A stretch of DNA of 64,000 nucleotides from Ascidia mentula. Taxonomy: Eukaryota; Chordata; Ascidiacea; Phlebobranchia; Ascidiidae. The stretch is taken from contig OX387201.1 in assembly GCA_947561715.1 (NCBI GenBank), forward strand, positions 2,436,001 through 2,500,000, given 5' to 3'. The position numbers were made by a program, and so were the translations under genes. The notes below the pieces were generated by a model. The model searched no databases, was not told the origin of the DNA, and saw only the letters and a list, made by a program, of their open reading frames with translations. Positions 49,733 through 61,700 of the stretch are shown here, piece by piece; the stretch's first letter is position 1, and the number at the start of each line of letters is the position of its first letter.

Positions 49733-52700
49733 CTGAAACAATACACAGGCTGTAAATACTCTGAGTGGTCGGTAAGCAACCGGTTCTGCCAAAGAAAATT
49801 CGGGTCTGATTAAACAAAAATGAGGGTCCTATATTTCACTTAAAAAAGAGACCAAACAGAATTTCAACAGGACTAGAATTTTTTAGTCTTCATGGTAAGT
49901 TGCGGGGCACTCATTTTTTGAGTCGCGTAAAGATTAGGCCATGCAGATATGTCAAATGTACCTATGTGATCGGGCCTGTTCATAATCATCACCACTCCAT
50001 ACAAGATATATGTTTGCACTTGAGTTTGATAACTTGCTTACCAAGGAACGTTTTGCACCCATTAAAAAAGTTTAGAGAGCATTGCTTCCATATTGAATGA
50101 TAAAGCGAGCAAAAAAGAGCACAGAACAACAGCGGTATAATCAATAATGATCGTTGGGAAAAACAATTCGACAAAACGCAACTTACCGGCTATCGCCACA
50201 CAAGCAGATCCGCTGTCATGCAACCCAGGGTTACAGAGACACTGGTAGTTTCCAATTGTATTATTGCACCATCTGCCAGGTGGGCATATGCTGGCATTTA
50301 CGCACTCGTCGATGTCGAAGCAGTTGGATCCATTGCCGGTGTAACCGCCACGACAAACGCAAGTGGAGTTGCAGGATGTTTCCGAGCAGTCCGCGTTTCT
50401 GTTGCACGGATTCTCCGAACATCGACGATGCTCGCAATGCGTTCCATTGCCAGTTGAACCGTTACGACACAAACATTCGTAGCTGCCCAAGTTGTTTCGG
50501 CAATCCGCGCATTCGTGACAAGGGAAGACGGGCGCACTGCACTCATCGATGTCAATACAGTCCGTACCTTTAGGAATATAACCGCTTCTACACGAACACG
50601 AGTAATTCCCGGGTAAGTTTGTACAATTCGCGTTTGAGTGACAAGGCGTCTCCACGCACTCGTCCTTATCCACGCATAAAGTTTCATTTGCCTGGAATCC
50701 GCCGCCACACACACAAGTGTAGCTTCCCAGGGTATTGTTGCATGTTGGATGACGGTGGCAGACGTCGTAGGATGTTCCGTCTTCAGGACACGGATTAAAC
50801 TCACTTGCGTTGCTGATACACAAGCTGGAATTGATCATGCATTCGTCCAAGTCTTCACAATGAGTGCCGTTGCCTGCAGTGGATCGTGTTTATTATTTCG
50901 CTGTTTGGACATTTGGATAGACGAAGTTTAATTTTTTTAAAAGTTCATACGTTGTTAATTCTTCCATACAAATTATTTTAACATATACAGTAAGGCCGAA
51001 ACAGGAATTTTGGTCACTTTTAGTTTATATTTCTAAACATCAACGAGGCTTCACGAATTTGTGAACGTTTACCCTGTGGGATGGTAATTGGATCCAAATA
51101 TTTTTAATCTTGGAGTAGACTTGTTTTGATAATTCAAATTCCCTCCTATGTCATATTTTTACCAAGGGCCGACGCAAGGCCATTTTGTACCAGTTGATGT
51201 TACTTCAAAAAGTCATCATTATAAAAATGTTTTGGTACCAGCAACCCCAATCGCTGTTTTGATATTACTGTGTAATAATAACAGGTAAAAGTTCTGCGCT
51301 CTGTTAAGGTTAAGCGCCCTAAACAATCGCTTAGTTAGCCTTCATGGACACGCCAGCCCTGGTTATACCTGTGAATCCAACCCCACAATCACACGAATAG
51401 TTTCCAGGATGGTTCGAACAAATGGCGTTTTCATCGCAAGGAATGTTCAGACACTCATTCACATCAGCACAAAAGCTCCCGTTCCTTTGAAATCCGTCGT
51501 CACATACACACGTGTAGTTGCCCTCTGTGTTGTTGCAAGTCGGCTGGCGGTGACAGAGTTGATAGGGCGCACCATCTTCTGGACAACGCAAGAATCCTGT
51601 GCTGTTGCTTGTGCATATATCAGGTTCCATAACACATTCGTTTATGTCGTCACACAACACGCCGTCCCAAACGAAACCAGTATTGCATACACAAGCGAAG
51701 CTTCCTATTGTGTTGTTGCACGAAAGGTTTCCAGGGCATGGATTTGTTTCCAGTATGCACTCGTTAATGTCAGTACAATTAGAGCCATTTCCAGTAAAGC
51801 CTACGTCACAATCGCAATCGAACGAGCCGTTTGTGTTGTGACAGTCTGCGATCGTGTCACACGAAAACGCTGCTGCGGGATCAATCAGGCGTGAGAAGTC
51901 ACCGTCCGACGATTGGCAAATTTGGTCGCGCGCAGCAAATGACGTCACCGTGTCGCACTCGTCAATATCAACACACGTGGTTCCGTTGCCGTAGTAACCA
52001 CTGTTGCAAGTGCATTGAAATGTTTCTGAGCAGTTCCGGCACGTCGCGTTGGCATGACAACAATCTGCAAGGAAAGACAAGTGAATTTCAAATCCAGCAG
52101 AAGAAATTTATTTATTGACACCTATCCATAAAATCATATTTAAAGAAAACAAATTCAGTTGGTATGTAGACCAAGCAGTTACTTAACTGGCCACATTACT
52201 CATAATAGTCAGCGCATTCATTGTACTTGAAGGCTATTTTCGTGCTTGAATCTGGTCATACATTACCTTGAATTAATATAGTTGTTACTGGAGAACCACA
52301 TAGATCGTTGCAGGCTGACACAGAAACTGTGTAATTCAAACAGTTTCCAATGTCCAATAACATCACACTTGTATCTGTGGATAGTAGAGAGTAATTAGAA
52401 ACATATCTGATAAAAGTTAACACAACACGTTGCTAGATTAAAACAGGATTGTCTTACAATCTAGGTTTGATAATGGAAAATTATCCACAGTACTAAATAT
52501 AGAAAGAATTGAACTAATATATTGACAAAAAAATTAATTTGTCCTACCTGTTTGTACGAGAGATGTATTTGCTACTAAAGATGAAATCTCTATAGAGTAG
52601 TTTGATGCTCCGGCAGTTGTTCCCCAAGAAATAGATACAAATGTACAGAAACTGGTAGCATCCAAACTTACAGTTCCCGGTCCTGGAAAAATGATTGATG

Positions 52701-55700
52701 TTAAATTATTGTTTTACATTACACTTTATCATAATGCTTATGTTTTGTAAGGCAACAAACAATATTTTTGCAACAGTAATATGTTTGTCTGACGTGTTGT
52801 GATTCTTCTCTCAATGGAAGTTCCAGTGCCACCAGCGTTTCGCGCAGCCAGAGAAATGGTGTAACCCTGTCCTGAAAGCAGCCCACTAACATTGTAACCT
52901 GTTGCATTCTGAGGAAGATTGATTTCCTTAAAAGAAAGTAATGCAGATATTACTTAATTTTACTCAAAAAGAGGTGAATATAAGGAAGTGCTTGTTAAAA
53001 TAACAAAAAAAGATTTGTATGAGAAATAATTCCATCTTTATGTTACTATTGGTATATAATATGTCCCAAAACACCTGTAAAGTGTAACTAAAGTTTGGGT
53101 AAACACATTCACATTATTCCGCTTTTTTCCATGATTAAGAGAAGGTCATGCTTTAGTTTACCATATTTCCATCAGCCACCACTCTCTTCTTCCGTGCTGT
53201 AACCAAGGAAACTATAATAACATAAGAAGTTGCACCAACAGCTGACTTCCACTCCAAAATGACATAGTTGGAACCAATTTCCCTGATACCAAATCCACTC
53301 ACATCTCCAGGAGCTTGAGACAAAGAGACACAACAATGGTGTTAGTAATGGTAGCACATGCCATGCACAAGGTTCGCTATTGCTTGTTTATGTCACACAA
53401 TTGTATAAACCATTTTTATTTGCACAGACTACACTGTACATGAACTATACAAGCAAACATTACAATAGAATGGACACCAATAAAACCTTAGAGGTTATAG
53501 AGTCAGGCGCCAATAAGATGGTGATTTTCCTACAGAGAATCAAGCTCTGGCATAGGATTGCATTTAAAGAAAAATGTACAATTAAATACAGTAAATTAAT
53601 AAGCAAAAAACACATATGATATATAGTAAATGTGTTTTTCTCAATCAACATTAATTATCACTCAAGAGTTAACAATTTTAAATCTATAAAAGTAACAAAT
53701 ATATCTTACAACAAATGAAACATGTTACCTGTTAGTTGGTACATTACGTTGCTGGTTAAATTCCCATCATATACAGAAGCAACAATGGAGTAATTTGTAC
53801 CAGGTTCCAATCCACCAATGACTTCCAAATCACTTGTCACATTTTCCAAAACCCGACGGTCTCCAGTAACAGTGTTCACAATGAATAACTGCAAAAAAAA
53901 CGAATATGCAAAAAAATACAGTGTTTTGAACAGGAAATTTTTCCAACCAACCGTATGGAAAACTCTTGGATCACGAACCAAAAAGTTGACGGTAATTGAA
54001 GAAGAGTTCACAGAATCAGGGGTGATATCTGGTTTCAAGATTTCTAAAGAAGAAATTTCAAGTACAACCAAGCAAAAGTCAACAAGAACATCAAACTAAC
54101 CTGTGCAGTTTATGCCATCACCAAGGTAATTTATAAGGCAAACACAGTCATAGGTTCCAACTATATTAGTACAATTAGCATTAGGGCTACAGTTATCAAG
54201 TCCTAAAAAACATTCATTAATATCTTGACAAAATGTTCCATTGCCAGTGAAGCCAGAATTGCACATACACTCAAAGGAACCAGGCAAATTGGTACAGGTG
54301 GCAGTTGAATCACACATAGCTGTCGTGTTACATTCATTTATGTCATCACAAAACGTTCCATTCCCAGTAAATCCAGAATTGCAGGTACATTGAAAAGTGC
54401 CAGGTAGATTGGTACAAGTGGCATTTGAATCACACATAGCTGTAGTGTTGCATTCATTTATGTCATCACAAAATTTTCCATTCCCAGTAAATCCAGAATT
54501 GCAGGTACATTGAAAAGTGCCAGGTGAATTGGTACAAGTGGCATTTGAGTCACACATAGCTGTAGTGTTGCATTCATTTATGTCATCACAAAACATTCCA
54601 TTGCCAGTAAATCCAGAATTGCAGGTACATTGAAAAGTGCCAGGTGTATTGGTACAAGTGGCATTTGAGTCACACATAGCTGTCGTGTTGCATTCATTTA
54701 TGTCATCACAAAATATTCCATTCCCAGTAAATCCAGAATTGCAGGTACATTGAAAAGTGCCAGGTGTATTGGTACAAGTGGCGTTTGAGTCACACATAGC
54801 TGTAGTGTTGCATTCATCTATGTCATCACAAAACATTCCATTCCCAGTAAATCCAGAATTGCAGGTACATTGGAAAGTGCCAGGTGAATTGGTACAAGTG
54901 GCGTTTGAGTCACACATAGCTGTAGTGTTGCATTCATTTATGTCATCACAAAATATTCCATTCCCAGTAAATCCAGAATTGCAGGTACATTGAAAAGTGC
55001 CGGGTGTATTGGTACAAGTGGCATTTGAGTCACACATAGCTGTAGTGTCGCATTCATCTATGTCATCACAAAACATTCCATTCCCAGTAAATCCAGCATT
55101 GCAGGTACATTGAAAAGTGCCAGGTGTATTGGTACAAGTGGCATTTGAGTCACACATAGCTGTAGTGTTGCATTCATCTATGTCATCACAAAACATTCCA
55201 TTCCCAGTAAATCCAGAATTGCAGGTACATTGAAAAGTGCCAGGTGTATTGGTACAAGTGGCATTTGAGTCACACATACCTGTCGTGTTGCATTCATTTA
55301 TGTCATCACAAAATATTCCATTCCCAGTAAATCCAGAATTGCAGGTACATTGAAAAGTGCCAGGTGTATTGGTACAAGTGGCATTTGAGTCACACATAGC
55401 TGTAGTGTTGCATTCATCTATGTCATCACAAAACATTCCATTCCCAGTAAATCCAGAATTGCAGGTACATTGAAAAGTGCCAGGTGAATTGGTACATGTG
55501 GCATTTGAGTCACACATAGCTGTCGTGTTGCATTCATTTATGTCATCACAAAATGTTCCATTCCCAGTAAATCCAGAATTGCAGGTACATTGAAAAGTGC
55601 CAGGTGTATTGGTACAAGTGGCATTTGAGTCACACATAGCTGTCGTGTTGCATTCATTTATGTCATCACAAAATATTCCATTCCCAGTAAATCCAGAATT

Positions 55701-58700
55701 GCAGGTACATTGAAAAGTGCCAGGTGTATTGGTACAAGTGGCATTTGAGTCACACATAGCTGTCGTGTTGCATTCATTTATGTCATCACAAAATATTCCA
55801 TTCCCAGTAAATCCAGAATTGCAGGTACATTGGAAAGTGCCAGGTGAATTGGCACAAGTGGCATTTGAGTCACACATAGCTGTAGTGTTGCATTCATCTA
55901 TGTCATCACAAAATTTTCCATTCCCAGTAAATCCAGAATTGCAGGTACATTGAAAAGTGCCAGGTGTATTGGTACAAGTGGCATTTGAGTCACACATAGC
56001 TGTAGTGTTGCATTCATTTATGTCATCACAAAACATTCCATTGCCAGTAAATCCAGAATTGCAGGTACATTGGAAAGTGCCAGGTGAATTGGTACAAGTT
56101 GCATTTGAGTCACACATAGCTGTAGTGTTGCATTCATTTATGTCATCACAAAACATTCCATTCCCAGTAAATCCAGAATTGCAGGTACATTGGAAAGTGC
56201 CAGGTGTATTGGTACAAGTTGCATTTGAGTCACACATAGCTGTAGTGTTGCATTCATTTATGTCATCACAAAACATTCCATTGCCAGTAAATCCAGAATT
56301 GCAGGTACATTGGAAAGTGCCAGGTGAATTGGTACAAGTTGCATTTGAGTCACATTTAGCTGTAGTGTTGCATTCATTTATGTCATCACAAAACATTCCA
56401 TTGCCAGTAAATCCAGAATTGCAGGTACATTGGAAAGTGCCAGGTGAATTGGTACAAGTTGCATTTGAGTCACATTTAGCTGTAGTGTTGCATTCATTTA
56501 TGTCATCACAAAACATTCCATTGCCAGTAAATCCAGAATTGCAGGTACATTGGAAAGTGCCAGGTGAATTGGTACAAGTTGCATTTGAGTCACACATAGC
56601 TGTAGTGTTGCATTCATTTATGTCATCACAAAACATTCCATTGCCAGTAAATCCAGAATTGCAGGTACATTGGAAAGTGCCAGGTGAATTGGTACATGTG
56701 GCATTTGAGTCACACATAGCTGTAGTGTCGCATTCATTTATGTCATCACAAAATGTTCCATTTCCAGTATATCCAGAATTGCAGGTACATTGAAAAGTGC
56801 CAGGTGAATTGACACAAGTGGCATTTGAGTCACACATAGCTGTAGTGTCGCATTCATTTATGTCATCACAAAATGTTCCATTTCCAGTATATCCAGAATT
56901 GCAGGTACATTGAAAAGTGCCAGGTGAATTTGTACAAGTGGCATTTGAGTCACACATAGCTGTAGTGTCGCATTCATTTATGTCATCACAAAATGTTCCA
57001 TTTCCAGTATATCCAGAATTGCAGGTACATTGAAAAGTGCCAGGTGAATTGACACAAGTGGCATTTGAGTCACACATAGCTGTAGTGTCGCATTCATTTA
57101 TGTCATCACAAAATGTTCCATTCCCAGTAAATCCAGAATTGCAGGTACATTGAAAAGTGCCAGGTGAATTTGTACAAGTGGCATTTGAGTCACACATAGC
57201 TGTAGTGTCGCATTCATTTATGTCATCACAAAATGTTCCATTCCCAGTAAATCCAGAATTGCAGGTACATTGGAAAGTGCCAGGTGAATTTGTACAAGTA
57301 GCATTTGAGTCACACATAGCTGTAGTGTCGCATTCATTTATGTCATCACAAAATGTTCCATTCCCAGTAAATCCAGAATTGCAGGTACATTGGAAAGTGC
57401 CAGGTGAATTGGCACAAGTTGCATTTGAGTCACACATAGCTGTAGTGTTGCATTCATTTATGTCATCACAAAATGTTCCATTCCCAGTAAATCCAGAATT
57501 GCAGGTACATTGGAAAGTGCCAGGTGAATTGGTACAAGTGGCATTTGAGTCACACATAGCTGTAGTGTCGCATTCATTTATGTCATCACAAAATGTTCCA
57601 TTCCCAGTAAATCCAGAATTGCAGGTACATTGAAAAGTGCCAGGTGAATTTGTACAAGTGGCATTTGAGTCACACATAGCTGTAGTGTCACATTCATTTA
57701 TGTCATCACAAAATGTTCCATTCCCAGTAAATCCAGAATTGCAGGTACATTGGAAAGTGCCAGGTGAATTTGTACAAGTTGCATTTGAGTCACACATAGC
57801 TGTAGTGTCGCATTCATTTATGTCATCACAAAATGTTCCATTCCCAGTAAATCCAGAATTGCAGGTACATTGAAAAGTGCCAGGTGAATTTGTACAAGTG
57901 GCATTTGAGTCACACATAGCTGTAGTGTCGCATTCATTTATGTCATCACAAAATGTTCCATTCCCAGTAAATCCAGAATTGCAGGTACATTGGAAAGTGC
58001 CAGGTGAATTTGTACAAGTGGCATTTGAGTCACACATAGCTGTAGTGTCGCATTCATTTATGTCATCACAAAATGTTCCATTCCCAGTAAATCCAGAATT
58101 GCAGGTACATTGGAAAGTGCCAGGTGAATTTGTACAAGTGGCATTTGAGTCACACATAGCTGTAGTGTCGCATTCATTTATGTCATCACAAAATGTTCCA
58201 TTCCCAGTAAATCCAGAATTGCAGGTACATTGGAAAGTGCCAGGTGAATTGGCACAAGTTGCATTTGAGTCACACATAGCTGTAGTGTTGCATTCATTTA
58301 TGTCATCACAAAATGTTCCATTCCCAGTAAATCCAGAATTGCAGGTACATTGAAAAGTGCCAGGTGAATTTGTACAAGTGGCATTTGAGTCACACATAGC
58401 TGTAGTGTCGCATTCATTTATGTCATCACAAAATGTTCCATTCCCAGTAAATCCAGAATTGCAGGTACATTGGAAAGTGCCAGGTGAATTTGTACAAGTG
58501 GCATTTGAGTCACACATAGCTGTAGTGTCGCATTCATTTATGTCATCACAAAATGTTCCATTCCCAGTAAATCCAGAATTGCAGGTACATTGGAAAGTGC
58601 CAGGTGAATTGGCACAAGTTGCATTTGAGTCACACATAGCTGTAGTGTCGCATTCATTTATGTCATCACAAAATGTTCCATTCCCAGTAAATCCAGAATT

Positions 58701-61700
58701 GCAGGTACATTGGAAAGTGCCAGGTGAATTGGTACAAGTGGCATTTGAGTCACACATAGCTGTAGTGTCGCATTCATTTATGTCATCACAAAATGTTCCA
58801 TTCCCAGTAAATCCAGAATTGCAGGTACATTGAAAAGTGCCAGGTGAATTTGTACAAGTGGCATTTGAGTCACACATAGCTGTAGTGTCGCATTCATTTA
58901 TGTCATCACAAAATGTTCCATTCCCAGTAAATCCAGAATTGCAGGTACATTGGAAAGTGCCAGGTGAATTGGTACAAGTGGCATTTGAGTCACACATAGC
59001 TGTAGTGTCGCATTCATTTATGTCATCACAAAATGTTCCATTCCCAGTAAATCCAGAATTGCAGGTACATTGGAAAGTGCCAGGTGAATTTGTACAAGTG
59101 GCATTTGAGTCACACATAGCTGTAGTGTCGCATTCATTTATGTCATCACAAAATGTTCCATTCCCAGTAAATCCAGAATTGCAGGTACATTGGAAAGTGC
59201 CAGGTGAATTTGTACAAGTGGCATTTGAGTCACACATAGCTGTAGTGTCGCATTCATTTATGTCATCACAAAATGTTCCATTCCCAGTAAATCCAGAATT
59301 GCAGGTACATTGGAAAGTGCCAGGTGAATTGACACAAGTGGCATTTGAGTCACACATAGCTGTAGTGTCGCATTCATTTATGTCATCACAAAATGTTCCA
59401 TTCCCAGTAAATCCAGAATTGCAGGTACATTGGAAAGTGCCAGGTGAATTGACACAAGTTGCATTTGAGTCACACATAGCTGTAGTGTCGCATTCATTTA
59501 TGTCATCACAAAATGTTCCATTCCCAGTAAATCCAGAATTGCAGGTACATTGGAAAGTGCCAGGTGAATTTGTACAAGTGGCATTTGAGTCACACATAGC
59601 TGTAGTGTCGCATTCATTTATGTCATCACAAAATGTTCCATTCCCAGTAAATCCAGGATTGCAGGTACATTGAAAAGTTCCAGGTGAATTTGTACAAGTG
59701 GCATTTGAGTCACACATAGCTGTAGTGTCGCATTCATTTATGTCATCACAAAATGTTCCATTTCCAGTATATCCAGAATTGCAGGTACATTGAAAAGTGC
59801 CAGGTGAATTGACACAAGTGGCATTTGAGTCACACATAGCTGTAGTGTCGCATTCATTTATGTCATCACAAAATGTTCCATTCCCAGTAAATCCAGAATT
59901 GCAGGTACATTGAAAAGTGCCAGGTGAATTTGTACAAGTGGCATTTGAGTCACACATAGCTGTAGTGTCGCATTCATTTATGTCATCACAAAATGTTCCA
60001 TTCCCAGTAAATCCAGAATTGCAGGTACATTGGAAAGTGCCAGGTGAATTGGTACAAGTTGCATTTGAGTCACACATAGCTGTAGTGTCGCATTCATTTA
60101 TGTCATCACAAAATGTTCCATTCCCAGTAAATCCAGAATTGCAGGTACATTGGAAAGTGCCAGGTGAATTGACACAAGTGGCATTTGAGTCACACATAGC
60201 TGTAGTGTCGCATTCATTTATGTCATCACAAAATGTTCCATTCCCAGTAAATCCAGAATTGCAGGTACATTGGAAAGTGCCAGGTGAATTTGTACAAGTG
60301 GCATTTGAGTCACACATAGCTGTAGTGTCGCATTCATTTATGTCATCACAAAATGTTCCATTCCCAGTAAATCCAGAATTGCAGGTACATTGGAAAGTGC
60401 CAGGTGAATTTGTACAAGTGGCATTTGAGTCACACATAGCTGTAGTGTCGCATTCATTTATGTCATCACAAAATGTTCCATTCCCAGTAAATCCAGAATT
60501 GCAGGTACATTGGAAAGTGCCAGGTGAATTGACACAAGTGGCATTTGAGTCACACATAGCTGTAGTGTCGCATTCATTTATGTCATCACAAAATGTTCCA
60601 TTCCCAGTAAATCCAGAATTGCAGGTACATTGGAAAGTGCCAGGTGAATTGACACAAGTGGCATTTGAGTCACACATAGCTGTAGTGTCGCATTCATTTA
60701 TGTCATCACAAAATGTTCCATTCCCAGTAAATCCAGAATTGCAGGTACATTGGAAAGTGCCAGGTGAATTTGTACAAGTGGCATTTGAGTCACACATAGC
60801 TGTAGTGTCGCATTCATTTATGTCATCACAAAATGTTCCATTCCCAGTAAATCCAGGATTGCAGGTACATTGAAAAGTGCCAGGTGAATTTGTACAAGTT
60901 GCATTTGAGTCACACATAGCTGTAGTGTCGCATTCATTTATGTCATCACAAAATGTTCCATTTCCAGTATATCCAGAATTGCAGGTACATTGAAAAGTGC
61001 CAGGTGAATTGACACAAGTGGCATTTGAGTCACACATAGCTGTAGTGTCGCATTCATTTATGTCATCACAAAATGTTCCATTCCCAGTAAATCCAGAATT
61101 GCAGGTACATTGGAAAGTGCCAGGTGAATTTGTACAAGTGGCATTTGAGTCACACATAGCTGTAGTGTTGCATTCATTTATGTCATCACAAAATGTTCCA
61201 TTCCCAGTAAATCCAGAATTGCAGGTACATTGGGAAGTGCCAGGTGAATTTGTACAAGTTGCATTCGAGTCACACATAGCTGTAGTGTCGCATTCATTTA
61301 TGTCATCACAAAATGTTCCATTCCCAGTAAATCCAGAATTGCAGGTACATTGGAAAGTGCCAGGTGAATTTGTACAAGTGGCATTTGAGTCACACATAGC
61401 TGTAGTGTTGCATTCATTTATGTCATCACAAAATGTTCCATTCCCAGTAAATCCAGAATTGCAGGTACATTGAAAAGTGCCAGGTGAATTTGTACAAGTG
61501 GCATTTGAGTCACACATAGCTGTAGTGTCGCATTCATTTATGTCATCACAAAATGTTCCATTTCCAGTATATCCAGAATTGCAGGTACATTGGAAAGTGC
61601 CAGGTGAATTGGTACAAGTTGCATTTGGGTCACACATAGCTGTAGTGTTGCATTCATTTATGTCATCACAAAATGTTCCATTCCCAGTAAATCCAGAATT

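Larger units (their letters stand above)
42607..54100. repeat. Tandem segmental duplication, copy 2 (gene B 5' half + spacer + gene A 3' half)
   Basis: Collinear partner of 26806-38040. Copy-specific differences include about 200 bp extra near 48500-48710 in the spacer, about 140 bp extra near 49436-49575 in the intron before the tail exon, a truncated MITE at 44760 and the absence of the poly(T) insertion. Confidence 0.85.
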
